Shown: piece after piece, positions 1 through 9,680 of the stretch
Layout of the letters: every line of letters starts with the position of its first letter
Position numbering within the stretch: position 1 is the first letter of the stretch
Source of the DNA: an uncultured Candidatus Pelagibacter sp.
Lineage (GTDB): Bacteria; Pseudomonadota; Alphaproteobacteria; Pelagibacterales; Pelagibacteraceae
Length of the DNA: 40,644 nucleotides
Assembly (NCBI GenBank): GCA_943841085.1
Contig: CALSWN010000001.1
Coordinates: forward strand, 1 to 40,644
Direction of reading: 5' to 3'
Program-made: the position numbers and the translations under genes
The notes under the pieces: model-generated
The model's database searches: none
Told to the model about the DNA's origin: nothing
Seen by the model: only the letters and a program-made list of their open reading frames with translations

Positions 1-152
1 TTTATTTATTTGTTAACAAATAATTCAAATTTAAATCTGAATCATCATTTATTATTTATCATTATCTGAAATCGATCAAAGAAAAACTGAACAAATTAGA
101 GTTATACAATCTATATATTGTGTAAATTAAAAAAGGATGAATATATATAGTA

Positions 153-229
153 TGGTGCGCTCTGGTGGACTCGAACCACCGACCCTCGGTTTAGAAAACC
201 GATGCTCTATCCAGCTGAGCTAAGAGCGC
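153..229 (-). tRNA. tRNA-Arg (anticodon TCT), 3' CCA encoded
   Basis: Reverse complement GCGCTCTTAGCTCAGCTGGATAGAGCATCGGTTTTCTAAACCGAGGGTCGGTGGTTCGAGTCCACCAGAGCGCACCA folds as a cloverleaf: acceptor GCGCTCT/AGAGCGC, D stem GCTC/GAGC, anticodon arm TCGGT-TTTCTAA-ACCGA, T arm GGTGG-TTCGAGT-CCACC, then A + CCA. Confidence 0.97.
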
Positions 230-263
230 ATAAAATTAACAGTATTATATTTATAATACTAAT

Positions 264-1673
264 TTAATTTTTAAAAAGTATTTTTTTACATATTATTAAT
301 AGAGTTAAGAGCTCAACTCTTCCTACAACCATAAAGATAATAAGACAATATTTAGTTAAAAAATGTAAATCATTAAAGCTAAAATCATTTAGTCCATACA
401 TAGATGAGTTAACAGTATTCATAAGCGTTAAAATTGATAATTTAAAAGAGTCATCAAATTTAATGCCGCTCAAAGTTAATAAATAAGTTAGAAAAAATAA
501 CGAAATAACAAAAACGATAATTGATAAAAAATATTTATAAACTTCATTAACTTGAAACGATTCTTTGGAAAAAAGATGCTTATTAACAAAAATATTTTTT
601 GGTCTACTATAGGATAGTATTTCATTAAAAGAATATTTAAATAATGAATAAATCTTTAAAAATCTTATACCAGAGCTTGTAGAAAAAAAAGAACCCCCAA
701 TTATTACTAAAATTAAGAAAACAAAATATAAATTCTTAGAGTCATTATTTAAAGAAAAACCAATATTAGAAACACTGCTAGTTAATGAAAGAAAAAGTTT
801 TATAAAATTATTATCAAAATTAAAGAATGTAAAAAAAATAATTAATAAAACCAAAAAATAAATCAGTAAATGAATATCTTCATTAAAAAAATTTATATTA
901 TGATTTTTTGTAAAGAGCAGATTGTATATTAAAAATATACTAAAAAATGAGCTTAACAATAATAACGAGGTTATTATAATTTGAGGATTGTTTATTAATA
1001 TATCTGATAGATTATCTGAAGGTAAAAAACCACCTGATGAAATAATTGTCATTGATAAATTAAGAGAGTTAAAACTTCGAATATTAAATAAATTAAGAAT
1101 TATAAAAATCACTAAAGTTATTGATGAGTATAAAAGAAAAATTTTAAAAGATTGTTTTAAAGTTTCAGCTTTGTTAAATGATATAAAATTAGTCAAAGAT
1201 TTTTTAAAACTATTATCAAAAATATCGATCAATAAAATTATAGAAAAAAGAAAATAAAGACCACCCACCCATTGAGACGAAGATCTCCATATGATTAAAC
1301 TTTGATCAATATGTTTAATATTATCGAAGATTGAAAAACCAGTTGAAGTAAACCCAGATATTGCTTCAAAATAAGAATTGATAAATGTTAAATTATAAAT
1401 GCTAAAATAAAAAGGTATAGAAATTATTAGAGGAAGAAAGAAATAGCCAAAAAGTATAGTAATAATTTTTTTATATATTGAAATTTTTTTTTCTTCGTTA
1501 GTTTTTGAGTAATAAAAAATAAAAGCAAATAATAAAGAAACAAAAAAAGTCCAAATGTACGTATTTAGATTAAGGTAAAGATTTAAATAATAAGAGTAAA
1601 TGATATTAAAAAATGAAAGAATGGAAATTAAACAACAAAAAGTACTTAAATAAATAAATTTGAAATACTTCAT
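264..1673 (-). CDS. trkH: TrkH-family potassium uptake protein
   Basis: 469 aa polytopic membrane protein with TrkH-like pore segments (SGFTSTGFS, ISSGGF, SNIGFS) and SSQWVGG; adjacent to trkA. Confidence 0.9.
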   Translation of the reverse strand: MKYFKFIYLSTFCCLISILSFFNIIYSYYLNLYLNLNTYIWTFFVSLLFAFIFYYSKTNEEKKISIYKKIITILFGYFFLPLIISIPFYFSIYNLTFINSYFEAISGFTSTGFSIFDNIKHIDQSLIIWRSSSQWVGGLYFLFSIILLIDIFDNSFKKSLTNFISFNKAETLKQSFKIFLLYSSITLVIFIILNLFNIRSFNSLNLSMTIISSGGFLPSDNLSDILINNPQIIITSLLLLSSFFSIFLIYNLLFTKNHNINFFNEDIHLLIYFLVLLIIFFTFFNFDNNFIKLFLSLTSSVSNIGFSLNNDSKNLYFVFLILVIIGGSFFSTSSGIRFLKIYSLFKYSFNEILSYSRPKNIFVNKHLFSKESFQVNEVYKYFLSIIVFVISLFFLTYLLTLSGIKFDDSFKLSILTLMNTVNSSMYGLNDFSFNDLHFLTKYCLIIFMVVGRVELLTLLIICKKILFKN

Positions 1674-1677
1674 TTAA

Positions 1678-3069
1678 TTAGATAGAGCTTATTCGAAACA
1701 TATTTTCAACTACATCTAAAAAATCTTTTTTTGCTAAAAATACAACTATATCTTCCTTTCTAAAAATAAAATTTGATCTTGGTATAATTACCTCATCTCC
1801 TCTCAAAACTGCTCCAATTCTTATTTCTTCAGGAAGGTCAGAATTTTTTAATTCTTTATTAATTAATTCCGATGTATCTATAATTTCAGCTTCGATAATT
1901 TCATATTCTCCATTTAAAATACTATATGCATTTTCTATTGTACCTTTATGTATATGTTTCAATATACTGGATACAGTGTTCATCCTTGGATCTATTAGGT
2001 CATCAATTTTTAATGAAGATTGTAATATGGAATAATTGGGCTTGTTAATTAAAGCCATTGTTCTTTTGTCTTCTAGATTATCTTTATCTTTGTTAAATTT
2101 TTCAACTAATACACTAACCATTAAATTATCTTCATCATCATTTGTAAGAGCCAATACTGTTTGTACTTCATCTAGATTTGCCTCAGATAAAACTTCTTCA
2201 TCAAGTCCATTTCCGTTAATTATAATTGTATTATTAAGTTCTCCTGCAATAAATTCTGCTCTTTCTTTATCTTTTTCAATAATCTTAACTCTTGCAGAGT
2301 CAAAAGTTTCCTCAAGATTTTTTGCTAAGTTAAAACCTATATTTCCACCACCTATTATTAAAATTTTATTAGAGATTTTCTCATTATGTCCAAATGCACT
2401 TAAAGTATCTTGCATTTGTGAAGCATTAATAGCTATATATGCTTTATCATCTTTGAGCATTACATTATCTTTTTTTAAAACAACAAACTTTTCATTCCTA
2501 ATAACCCCCATAATGTTAGCGTCTAGTTTTGGAAATTTTTTAGTAAGGTCTTTTAGCTTAATATCAATCAAAGGGCATTGTTCATTTATTAAAACCTCTA
2601 ATAGTCTGATCTTGTTATTAGCAAAAGGAACATTATCCAAAGCACCGGGGGCTTCTAATTTTCTTTGTATTGATTTAGCAATTTCTATTTCTGGCGATAT
2701 GATTACGTCTATAGGAAGGTTTTCTTTATTATAAACTCTTGTAAATTTAGGGTTAAGATAATCTTGTGATCTAATTCTTGCAATTTTTTTTTGAACTTTA
2801 AAGATTGAAAATGCTATCTGACATATTAACATATTAATTTCATCGTTACGAGTAACTGCTATTATCATATCTGCTTCTGAAGCATTTGCCTTTTCCAATA
2901 TTGATGGATATGTCGCTTTACCAACTATTGCTTTAACATCTAAAGTATCATCAATTTTTTGAATATCTTCACTTGACTGATCAATTACAGTAATAGAGTG
3001 ACCTTGTTCTCCAAGAATTTTTGCAATCGTAAAACCAACGCGACCAGCACCACAAATAATAATATTCAT
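1678..3069 (-). CDS. trkA: Trk system potassium transport regulatory protein TrkA
   Basis: Two RCK/TrkA-N domains: MNIIICGAGRVGFTIAKILGEQGHSITVID and KILIIGGGNIGFNLAKNLEE; TrkA-C-like segments. Confidence 0.96.
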   Translation of the reverse strand: MNIIICGAGRVGFTIAKILGEQGHSITVIDQSSEDIQKIDDTLDVKAIVGKATYPSILEKANASEADMIIAVTRNDEINMLICQIAFSIFKVQKKIARIRSQDYLNPKFTRVYNKENLPIDVIISPEIEIAKSIQRKLEAPGALDNVPFANNKIRLLEVLINEQCPLIDIKLKDLTKKFPKLDANIMGVIRNEKFVVLKKDNVMLKDDKAYIAINASQMQDTLSAFGHNEKISNKILIIGGGNIGFNLAKNLEETFDSARVKIIEKDKERAEFIAGELNNTIIINGNGLDEEVLSEANLDEVQTVLALTNDDEDNLMVSVLVEKFNKDKDNLEDKRTMALINKPNYSILQSSLKIDDLIDPRMNTVSSILKHIHKGTIENAYSILNGEYEIIEAEIIDTSELINKELKNSDLPEEIRIGAVLRGDEVIIPRSNFIFRKEDIVVFLAKKDFLDVVENMFRISSI

Positions 3070-4425
3070 CTAATTTAATTCCTTTATCCCTAAACCTTTA
3101 AGTTTTCTATGCAAGGCTGATCTTTCCATGCCAATAAAATCAGCAGTTTTAGATATATTGCCATTAAATTTTTTTAATTGTGTAGTTAAATACTCCTTTT
3201 CGAAATTTTCTCTAGCCTCTTTTAAGGGCACAGATAAAGAGTTTTTTAAAGGCTCGTCCTTAATATCTGGTGTTTTTAACGACTCTTTAATTATATTTGA
3301 AATTTTATCTGAATTATCTGGAGAAAGAATTGCTATTCTTTCAATTAAATTTCTTAATTCTCTTACATTACCTGGCCATTCATAGTTTAGTAAATAATTA
3401 TCGTTAATATTAATGTTTAATTGTTTCAAATTATAAATTGATGAAATTTTTTTAGAAAAATATTCAATTAATAATGGAATATCAGATACTCTTTTTTTAA
3501 GTGGTTCTATATTTATCTCAAAAACATTTAATCTATGATAAAGATCTTCTCTGAAATTCCCAATTTCTATTTCATTCTTAATATCTTTACTAGATGAACA
3601 AATAATCCTGACATCAACTTTGATATCATGGTTACCATTAATTCTTTTAAATTTTTGATCAATTAAAACACGCAAAATTTTAGATTGAGTTTCAAGCGGA
3701 ATTTCAGAAATTTCATCAATCAAAAGAATTCCACTTGTAGCTTTTTCCAAGGCTCCGTAGGAAATAGAACCATTATCTTTTTCTTCACCAAATAATTCTA
3801 ATTCGTATTTTTCTATATCCAATAATGCACCGTTTAAAATTATAAAGGGACCTTTTTGTCTTTTTGATTGTTTATGTATTTTCCTTGCAATTAATTCTTT
3901 ACCAGATCCAGTTGGACCATTAATAAAAATTCTGCTTTCTGAAATTGAAATTTTGTTAATTTGATCTTTAATATCTTTTATGTTTTCACTATCTCCTACT
4001 AATTCGTACGAATAAAAAAGTTTATTTTCAAATTCTTTATTCTTATTTTTTAGATTTATGTTTTCCACAGCACGCTTAACAAAGTTTAATAATCTTTCTT
4101 GATTAAATGGTTTTTCAATAAATTCAAAAGCACCTGCTTTAAGAGCTTTAATTGCCATTTCAACATTAGCGTGTCCTGTAATAGTGATAACTGGAATATT
4201 TTTATCTTTTTTTTTAATATGGGATAACAATTCTAAGCCGTCATTATCGCCTTTATCTAATTTTATATCAATTATTGCTACGTCTGGAAGTTTTTTATCA
4301 ATTTCATTTAATGCCTGATTATAATTAGCTGCCAATCTTGTTTTGTAACCTACTTCAATAATCAAATCATTAATAATATTCCTTATATCAGCATTATCAT
4401 CAATAATTAATATTTCTGTACTCAT
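3070..4425 (-). CDS. ntrX: Response regulator of the NtrX type (REC - AAA+ - Fis HTH)
   Basis: N-terminal receiver (ILIIDDNADIR, VAIIDIKL, KPF), Walker A GPTGSGKE, Walker B ILLIDEI, C-terminal Fis-type HTH (GNISKTADFIGMERSALHRKLKGLGI); next to ntrY and trkA. Confidence 0.95.
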   Translation of the reverse strand: MSTEILIIDDNADIRNIINDLIIEVGYKTRLAANYNQALNEIDKKLPDVAIIDIKLDKGDNDGLELLSHIKKKDKNIPVITITGHANVEMAIKALKAGAFEFIEKPFNQERLLNFVKRAVENINLKNKNKEFENKLFYSYELVGDSENIKDIKDQINKISISESRIFINGPTGSGKELIARKIHKQSKRQKGPFIILNGALLDIEKYELELFGEEKDNGSISYGALEKATSGILLIDEISEIPLETQSKILRVLIDQKFKRINGNHDIKVDVRIICSSSKDIKNEIEIGNFREDLYHRLNVFEINIEPLKKRVSDIPLLIEYFSKKISSIYNLKQLNININDNYLLNYEWPGNVRELRNLIERIAILSPDNSDKISNIIKESLKTPDIKDEPLKNSLSVPLKEARENFEKEYLTTQLKKFNGNISKTADFIGMERSALHRKLKGLGIKELN

Positions 4426-6206
4426 TGTTTTATAAAGTCTATTTGTACTTTTGCTCCATTTTCAGTTGATTTAAAATTTATTGATCCATTATGGTCATTT
4501 ATAATCTTGTTAACAATGGATAAACCTAAGCCGGTACCTTTTTCTTTAGTTGTAAAATACGGGTTAAGAATATTTTTAATATTTTCAGCAAATTTCTTGA
4601 ACCCTAAACCATTATCAGTAATAATAAAATCGATATTTGATGCTTTATCACTCAATGTGATATCTATTTTTCCTTTTAAATTAACATCTTTTTTATTTTT
4701 TTCTTGAATACTTTCAATAGAATTTTTGATCAAATTAAAAAATACTCTACTTAATTGTTCATTATCTGAGTTTAACATTATTTTATCATTATCGTAGTTA
4801 AAATTTATTAAAATATTTGTATCTAATTCGTTTATTAAATTGATATTTTCTTTAATTATTAATACTAAATTATTATCTTTTAAAATAGGTTTCGGCATTC
4901 TAGCAAAGTCAGAAAATTCATTAACTAGATTTTCAATTTGTTTGATTTGTTTACCGATAATTTTTAAACTTTTATCAAATTGTGCTTTTTCATGAATATT
5001 TATTTCCTGTAAATATTTGTTTTTTAATTTATCTATAGTTAATTGTATCGGTGTGAGTGGATTTTTAATTTCATGAGCTAGTTTTCTTGCAAGATTTTCC
5101 CAGGCCTCATGTCTTTCACTTATAATCAATTTTTCTTGTTGTGTTTTTAATTTTTCAGTCATTAGATTGAAATTTTTATTTAAAATTTCCATATCTTTGT
5201 CTGATTTAATTTCTGGCACTTTAGTATTTAAATTACCCATTCCAATATTTGTAGATGCTATGATTAAATTATTGATAGATCGAAAAAATCTTGAAGAAAA
5301 CCTTATAGCAATTGAAATTGATAGGAATAATAATAATGAAACAATGACAAGATAGATAAATACAAAAGAAATCTTTATGCCTGTTTGTTTATTCAAAACT
5401 GTATAATAAAAATTAAGAGCTTCTTGGGACTCTATTAAATATTGTGAAATTTTTTTATCTAAATACTTTACTATATACAAATATTTATTCTCAAAATTTT
5501 CAAGTTTCATAATTGATGCAGATCTATTTTCATACGCATTAATAATTTTAAGCGGTCTTTTATCATTAGACACCATTTCAAGAGCATCTACCAAAGGAGG
5601 TTGATAAAAAGTTATATCTTCTAAAGTACTTAAAAAAAGGTTTCCTTTAATATCAATAATATGAACTTCATCCATATCTCGAATTATTTTTTGAGTATTA
5701 AGAAAACTTTTAAATTGATTAATATTTCTGTTCAAAAAGTTCGCACTTTTATTTAGATCATAAGCCATTAAAATTATTTCAGATTGTGTTTTTGTTCTAA
5801 CTTCTTCTGTGTAACTTTTTGCTACTTCATATGAATTATTGACAGCTGTTGTAATTTTTTTATCTAAATATTTATCAAGAGCATATGACAGTAAAAATAG
5901 AGAAAAAAGAGAAATTAAAATTGAAGGTATCAGGGTAAATAAAGCAAAAAAAGTTATATATTTTCTATTTGCTCTAGCACCGCTTATATCGATATCAATT
6001 TTTAATGAATTTTTAACTTCTTTAAATATCATGAAAAAAAGAAGAAGTAATAATGTTACGTTACCTAATAGAAGGACCTGAAGGTTTTGATCACTTAACT
6101 TTATAAAACTTTTGTCAATAAAAGTTAAAAATGTAATGAATCCCAGTAACAATGTAACAAAAAAAATACTAATTAAAAAAATATTTTTTTTGATAAATTC
6201 AATCAT
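4422..6206 (-). CDS. ntrY: Sensor histidine kinase of the NtrY type
   Basis: N-terminal TM segments, HAMP-like region, HisKA LARKLAHEIKNPLTPIQLTIDKL, HATPase NLIKNSIESI, DNGLGF, GTGLGLSIV; 4-bp overlap with ntrX. Confidence 0.95.
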   Translation of the reverse strand: MIEFIKKNIFLISIFFVTLLLGFITFLTFIDKSFIKLSDQNLQVLLLGNVTLLLLLFFMIFKEVKNSLKIDIDISGARANRKYITFFALFTLIPSILISLFSLFLLSYALDKYLDKKITTAVNNSYEVAKSYTEEVRTKTQSEIILMAYDLNKSANFLNRNINQFKSFLNTQKIIRDMDEVHIIDIKGNLFLSTLEDITFYQPPLVDALEMVSNDKRPLKIINAYENRSASIMKLENFENKYLYIVKYLDKKISQYLIESQEALNFYYTVLNKQTGIKISFVFIYLVIVSLLLFLSISIAIRFSSRFFRSINNLIIASTNIGMGNLNTKVPEIKSDKDMEILNKNFNLMTEKLKTQQEKLIISERHEAWENLARKLAHEIKNPLTPIQLTIDKLKNKYLQEINIHEKAQFDKSLKIIGKQIKQIENLVNEFSDFARMPKPILKDNNLVLIIKENINLINELDTNILINFNYDNDKIMLNSDNEQLSRVFFNLIKNSIESIQEKNKKDVNLKGKIDITLSDKASNIDFIITDNGLGFKKFAENIKNILNPYFTTKEKGTGLGLSIVNKIINDHNGSINFKSTENGAKVQIDFIKQ

Positions 6207-6239
6207 TATGAGATAAATAGAGAAATATATATTTTTATC

Positions 6240-7349
6240 ATGAATAGTTGCTTTATAATACTTGCTGCTGGAGAAAGTAAAAGATTTAATTCAAAAACAC
6301 CTAAGACCTACTGTGTGTATAAGGGGAAACCTTTGTTATTACACTCGGTTGATAAAGCTAAAAAATACGGAAAATTTAGTAAAATTGTATTAGTTATTAA
6401 TAAAAAACATAAGGCACTCATTAAAAAACTTAAAATTAAAGATGTTAAAATCATAACTGGTGGGAATACTAGAGCTGAATCAGCCTACAAAGCTTTAAAA
6501 AATATTGAAAAAAATAATATCAAAAATGTATTAATTCATGATGCTGCAAGACCTAATTTTTCTATAAAACTTTTAGAAAAATTAAGTAAAGAGCTTAAGT
6601 TAAATAATTGTGTGATCCCTGCAATTCAATCATCAGACTCAATTAAACAAAAAACATCTAATATAGTTAAAAATTTAAAGAGAAAAGATATTTATCTTAT
6701 TCAAACACCTCAAGCATTTAATTATAAAGAGCTATACTCACTTCAAAACAACAGAAGTGTTGAGGTTACCGATGACGCAAATTTATTTGTAAGAGCTGGA
6801 AAAAAAATAAAAATTATCAAAGGGGAAATTAATAACAATAAAATTACAATCAATTCAGATATTCAAGTTAATACATTTATAAAGTATGGAATAGGTTTTG
6901 ATGTTCATAGATTAGTGCCAAATAAAAAACTTTATTTAGGTGGAATTAAGATCCCTTCAACTCTTGGTACATTAGGACATTCTGATGGTGATCCAGTTTT
7001 ACATGCAGTTATCGATGCAATTCTAGGTGCTTGTTCTATGGGAGATATCGGAGAAAAATTTTCTGATAATAATAAAAAATTTAAAAATATTAGATCAACA
7101 ATTTTATTAGCCAAAATAATAAAACAAACTAAAAATAATAGTTTTCTAATTAACAACCTTGATATTAATATTATTTCTCAAAAACCTAAAATTCAAAAAT
7201 ATAAAAAAAAAATTACAAACTGTATTGCTAAAATATGTGAAATTTTACCTTCTCAAATTAATATTAAAGGAAAGACAACTGAAAAATTAGGTATAATTGG
7301 CAAAGAAAAGGCTATAGCATGTGAGGTGATAGCCTCAGTAATTAAATGA
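6240..7349 (+). CDS. ispDF: Bifunctional IspD/IspF (MEP cytidylyltransferase / MEcPP synthase)
   Basis: N-terminal IspD domain (ILAAGESKRF..., VLIHDAARPN) fused to IspF domain (GIGFDVHRL, GHSDGDPVLHAVIDAILGA). Confidence 0.97.
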   Translation: MNSCFIILAAGESKRFNSKTPKTYCVYKGKPLLLHSVDKAKKYGKFSKIVLVINKKHKALIKKLKIKDVKIITGGNTRAESAYKALKNIEKNNIKNVLIHDAARPNFSIKLLEKLSKELKLNNCVIPAIQSSDSIKQKTSNIVKNLKRKDIYLIQTPQAFNYKELYSLQNNRSVEVTDDANLFVRAGKKIKIIKGEINNNKITINSDIQVNTFIKYGIGFDVHRLVPNKKLYLGGIKIPSTLGTLGHSDGDPVLHAVIDAILGACSMGDIGEKFSDNNKKFKNIRSTILLAKIIKQTKNNSFLINNLDINIISQKPKIQKYKKKITNCIAKICEILPSQINIKGKTTEKLGIIGKEKAIACEVIASVIK

Positions 7350-7849
7350 TTAAAACCTTCAATTCACTATTTGTTACGATGATTGGTTTAGGTAAAATTA
7401 AATTTATACCTGGAACCTTTGGATCTTTAGCAACTACAATTATTCTTTATTATCTATTTCATACATTAAAAATTTCACCAAATATAATTTTAATAATATT
7501 AATAATAATATTTTTTTACTCATTTTATGCTGTCTCAAACTATATAGAAAATAATGAAAATAAAGATCCAAGTGAAATCATTATTGATGAATTTTTAGGT
7601 CAATCAATTCCCATATATCTTTATGAAGTATCTCATAACTCTACAACAGACTCTAGTGAGGCAATTATTTACTATACTCTATTTTTTATTCTTTTTAGAT
7701 ATTTTGATATCATGAAACCATTCCCTGTAAGTTTTTTTGATAAAAACTTTAAAAATAGCTTTGGTGTAATTATGGACGATATCTGTGCAGGATTTTATGT
7801 AGTATTAACTCTTGTATGTTTTATGATCATTAAAAATTATATTTTATGA
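7346..7849 (+). CDS. pgpA: Phosphatidylglycerophosphatase A
   Basis: PgpA motifs GLGKIKFIPGTFGSLAT, DPSEIIIDEFLGQ, RYFDIMKPFPVSFFD, GVIMDDICAGFY. Confidence 0.94.
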   Translation: MIKTFNSLFVTMIGLGKIKFIPGTFGSLATTIILYYLFHTLKISPNIILIILIIIFFYSFYAVSNYIENNENKDPSEIIIDEFLGQSIPIYLYEVSHNSTTDSSEAIIYYTLFFILFRYFDIMKPFPVSFFDKNFKNSFGVIMDDICAGFYVVLTLVCFMIIKNYIL

Positions 7850-8319
7850 TGATAAATCTAGCTAACAAAGTTGTTAAGAAATTAATAAAAAAAAAACTTA
7901 AAATTTCATTTGCTGAGTCGTGTACTGGTGGAATGCTATCTAGCACAATAACTTCTATAAGTGGGTCATCTAAAGTATTTGATTTAAGTTTTATTACATA
8001 TTCAAATAAAGCAAAAATGAGTATTCTTAAAGTGCCTAAAAAGATATTAATTAAACATGGCGCTGTAAGTAAAGAGTGTTGTTTATCTATGGTCAAAAAC
8101 TTAAATAAAATTAGTAAAGCTAATATATCTGTATCAATAACAGGTATTGCTGGACCTAATGGTGGAAGCAAATCTAAGCCAGTTGGTTTAGTTTATATTG
8201 GAATTAAAAAAGGCATTAAAATTGATATTAAGGAAAAAAAATTTAAATCTAAAAAACGTAATACAATTCAAGTTTTAAGTACAAAAGAAGCTCTAAAAGA
8301 TATTTTACGAATGATTTAA
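7846..8319 (+). CDS. cinA: CinA C-terminal-domain protein (nicotinamide-nucleotide amidase type)
   Basis: FAESCTGGMLSSTITSISGSSKVF and SITGIAGPNGGSKSKPVGLVYIGI; stand-alone C-terminal domain. Confidence 0.93.
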   Translation: MMINLANKVVKKLIKKKLKISFAESCTGGMLSSTITSISGSSKVFDLSFITYSNKAKMSILKVPKKILIKHGAVSKECCLSMVKNLNKISKANISVSITGIAGPNGGSKSKPVGLVYIGIKKGIKIDIKEKKFKSKKRNTIQVLSTKEALKDILRMI

Positions 8320-8763
8320 TTAATTATATAAGTCAAATGCTCTTTTTTGAAAAGCATCAGCTATTTTATCTAAGCCAAATTGGAAAGATTTAGCCATTAC
8401 AATATTTAAAAATTTATTTTCAATTTCAAAATCTATATCAAAAGAAATTTCAGTTCCATTATCATGATCATTAAAGTGCCATGTATTTTCAAGGTGGTTT
8501 AGTGGTCCTTTAATATTAGTGACTTTTATTAAATTGTCTCTTTTATGAAATTTAACATCACTTTTGTAAGTATCTTTAAATGGACCTTTTCCTATTGTAA
8601 GATCTGCAATAATCAATGTAAGATCATCTTTTTCTTTTTTCTCATAGACTTTTGCATCCAAACAAAATGGAACAAACTCCGGATATTTTTCGATATCCAA
8701 AACTAGATCAATCAATTGATTTTTTTTACATTCAATTAATCTCTTAACTGAGGCTTTAGGCAT
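8320..8763 (-). CDS. SRPBCC-family coenzyme Q-binding protein (COQ10/RatA-like)
   Basis: 147 aa: LVLDIEKYPEFVPFCLDAKVYE..., GPLNHLENTWHF, FDIDFEIENKFLNIVM; sits next to lipA as in other alphaproteobacteria. Confidence 0.9.
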   Translation of the reverse strand: MPKASVKRLIECKKNQLIDLVLDIEKYPEFVPFCLDAKVYEKKEKDDLTLIIADLTIGKGPFKDTYKSDVKFHKRDNLIKVTNIKGPLNHLENTWHFNDHDNGTEISFDIDFEIENKFLNIVMAKSFQFGLDKIADAFQKRAFDLYN

Positions 8764-9680
8764 TAGCTTCTTAATCTATTTTTTTTTAATTGTGCGAAAT
8801 CTTCATCTGCGTGGTATGAGGATCTTGTTAAAGGTGTTGAAGAGACTAATAAAAACCCTTTCGATTTTGCAATAGTTTCTAATTCTTTAAATTCATCTGG
8901 ATGGTAATAACGATCTAAAGGATGATGTCTTACAGAAGGTTGTAAATATTGTCCAATAGTTAAAAAATCTACATTTGCTGCTTTTAGATCATCCATTACT
9001 TGAATGATTTCTTCTTTATTTTCTCCTAAACCAACCATTAAACCTGATTTAGTAAAAACATTTTTATTAACTAATTTAGCATTTTTTAAAAGTTCTAAAG
9101 ATGAAAAATACCTAGAGCCTGGTCTTACTTTCAGATAAAGTCTTGGAACAGTTTCAATGTTATGATTAAAAACATCTGGGTTTGCATCTAATACTTTTTT
9201 ATAAGCATCACCTTTTCTAAGAAAATCTGGAGTTAAAACTTCAATAGATGTATTTGGATTTTTTTTTCTAGTTTGGACTATAACTTCGTAAAAATGATTA
9301 GATCCTCCGTCCTCTAAATCATCTCTATCGACAGACGTAATTACAACATGTTTAAGATTTAATCTAAATACAGCTTCTGAAATTTTGATAGGTTCTAAGA
9401 GATCAAGATTTCCTGGTTTACCAGTTTTGACATCACAGAAAGCACAGGCTCTTGTACATGTGTCTCCCATTATCATGAATGTCGCATGTCTTTTGCTCCA
9501 ACACTCAGTAATGTTTGGGCAGTTAGCTTCCTGACAAACGGTCACTAAATTATTTTTATTAACAATTGTTTTGGTTAAAAAAAACTCTTTACTATTAACA
9601 AGTTTAGATCTGATCCAATGAGGTTTCTTTTTAATTGGATTTATAGGTTTGTTAATTTTTTCTGGATGTCTAATTGTCAT
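8763..9680 (-). CDS. lipA: Lipoyl synthase
   Basis: Both Fe-S cysteine motifs: [12 protein letters not shown] and [36 protein letters not shown]. Confidence 0.98.
   Translation of the reverse strand: MTIRHPEKINKPINPIKKKPHWIRSKLVNSKEFFLTKTIVNKNNLVTVCQEANCPNITECWSKRHATFMIMGDTCTRACAFCDVKTGKPGNLDLLEPIKISEAVFRLNLKHVVITSVDRDDLEDGGSNHFYEVIVQTRKKNPNTSIEVLTPDFLRKGDAYKKVLDANPDVFNHNIETVPRLYLKVRPGSRYFSSLELLKNAKLVNKNVFTKSGLMVGLGENKEEIIQVMDDLKAANVDFLTIGQYLQPSVRHHPLDRYYHPDEFKELETIAKSKGFLLVSSTPLTRSSYHADEDFAQLKKNRLRS

Noticed and set aside
102-125. Hairpin TTATACAAT-CTATAT-ATTGTGTAA next to tRNA-Arg as terminator
   Set aside because: AT-rich stem with a G-T pair and no downstream T-run on either strand, so not a convincing intrinsic terminator.
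988-1257. 89-aa + strand ORF antisense to trkH
   Set aside because: Lies entirely inside the confident trkH gene; lysine/isoleucine-rich translation is what the opposite strand of an AT-rich membrane gene gives. No domain recognised.
2036-2734. 232-aa + strand ORF antisense to trkA
   Set aside because: Long but composed of Ser/Leu/Phe-rich low-complexity sequence mirroring trkA codons; trkA is clearly the real gene.
6240-7349. IspD-IspF fusion as a novel enzyme
   Set aside because: Bifunctional IspDF is already well known in alphaproteobacteria and epsilonproteobacteria.
7830-8171. 113-aa - strand ORF over cinA
   Set aside because: Fully antisense to cinA with its conserved ESCTGG and GIAGPNGG motifs; no supporting features.
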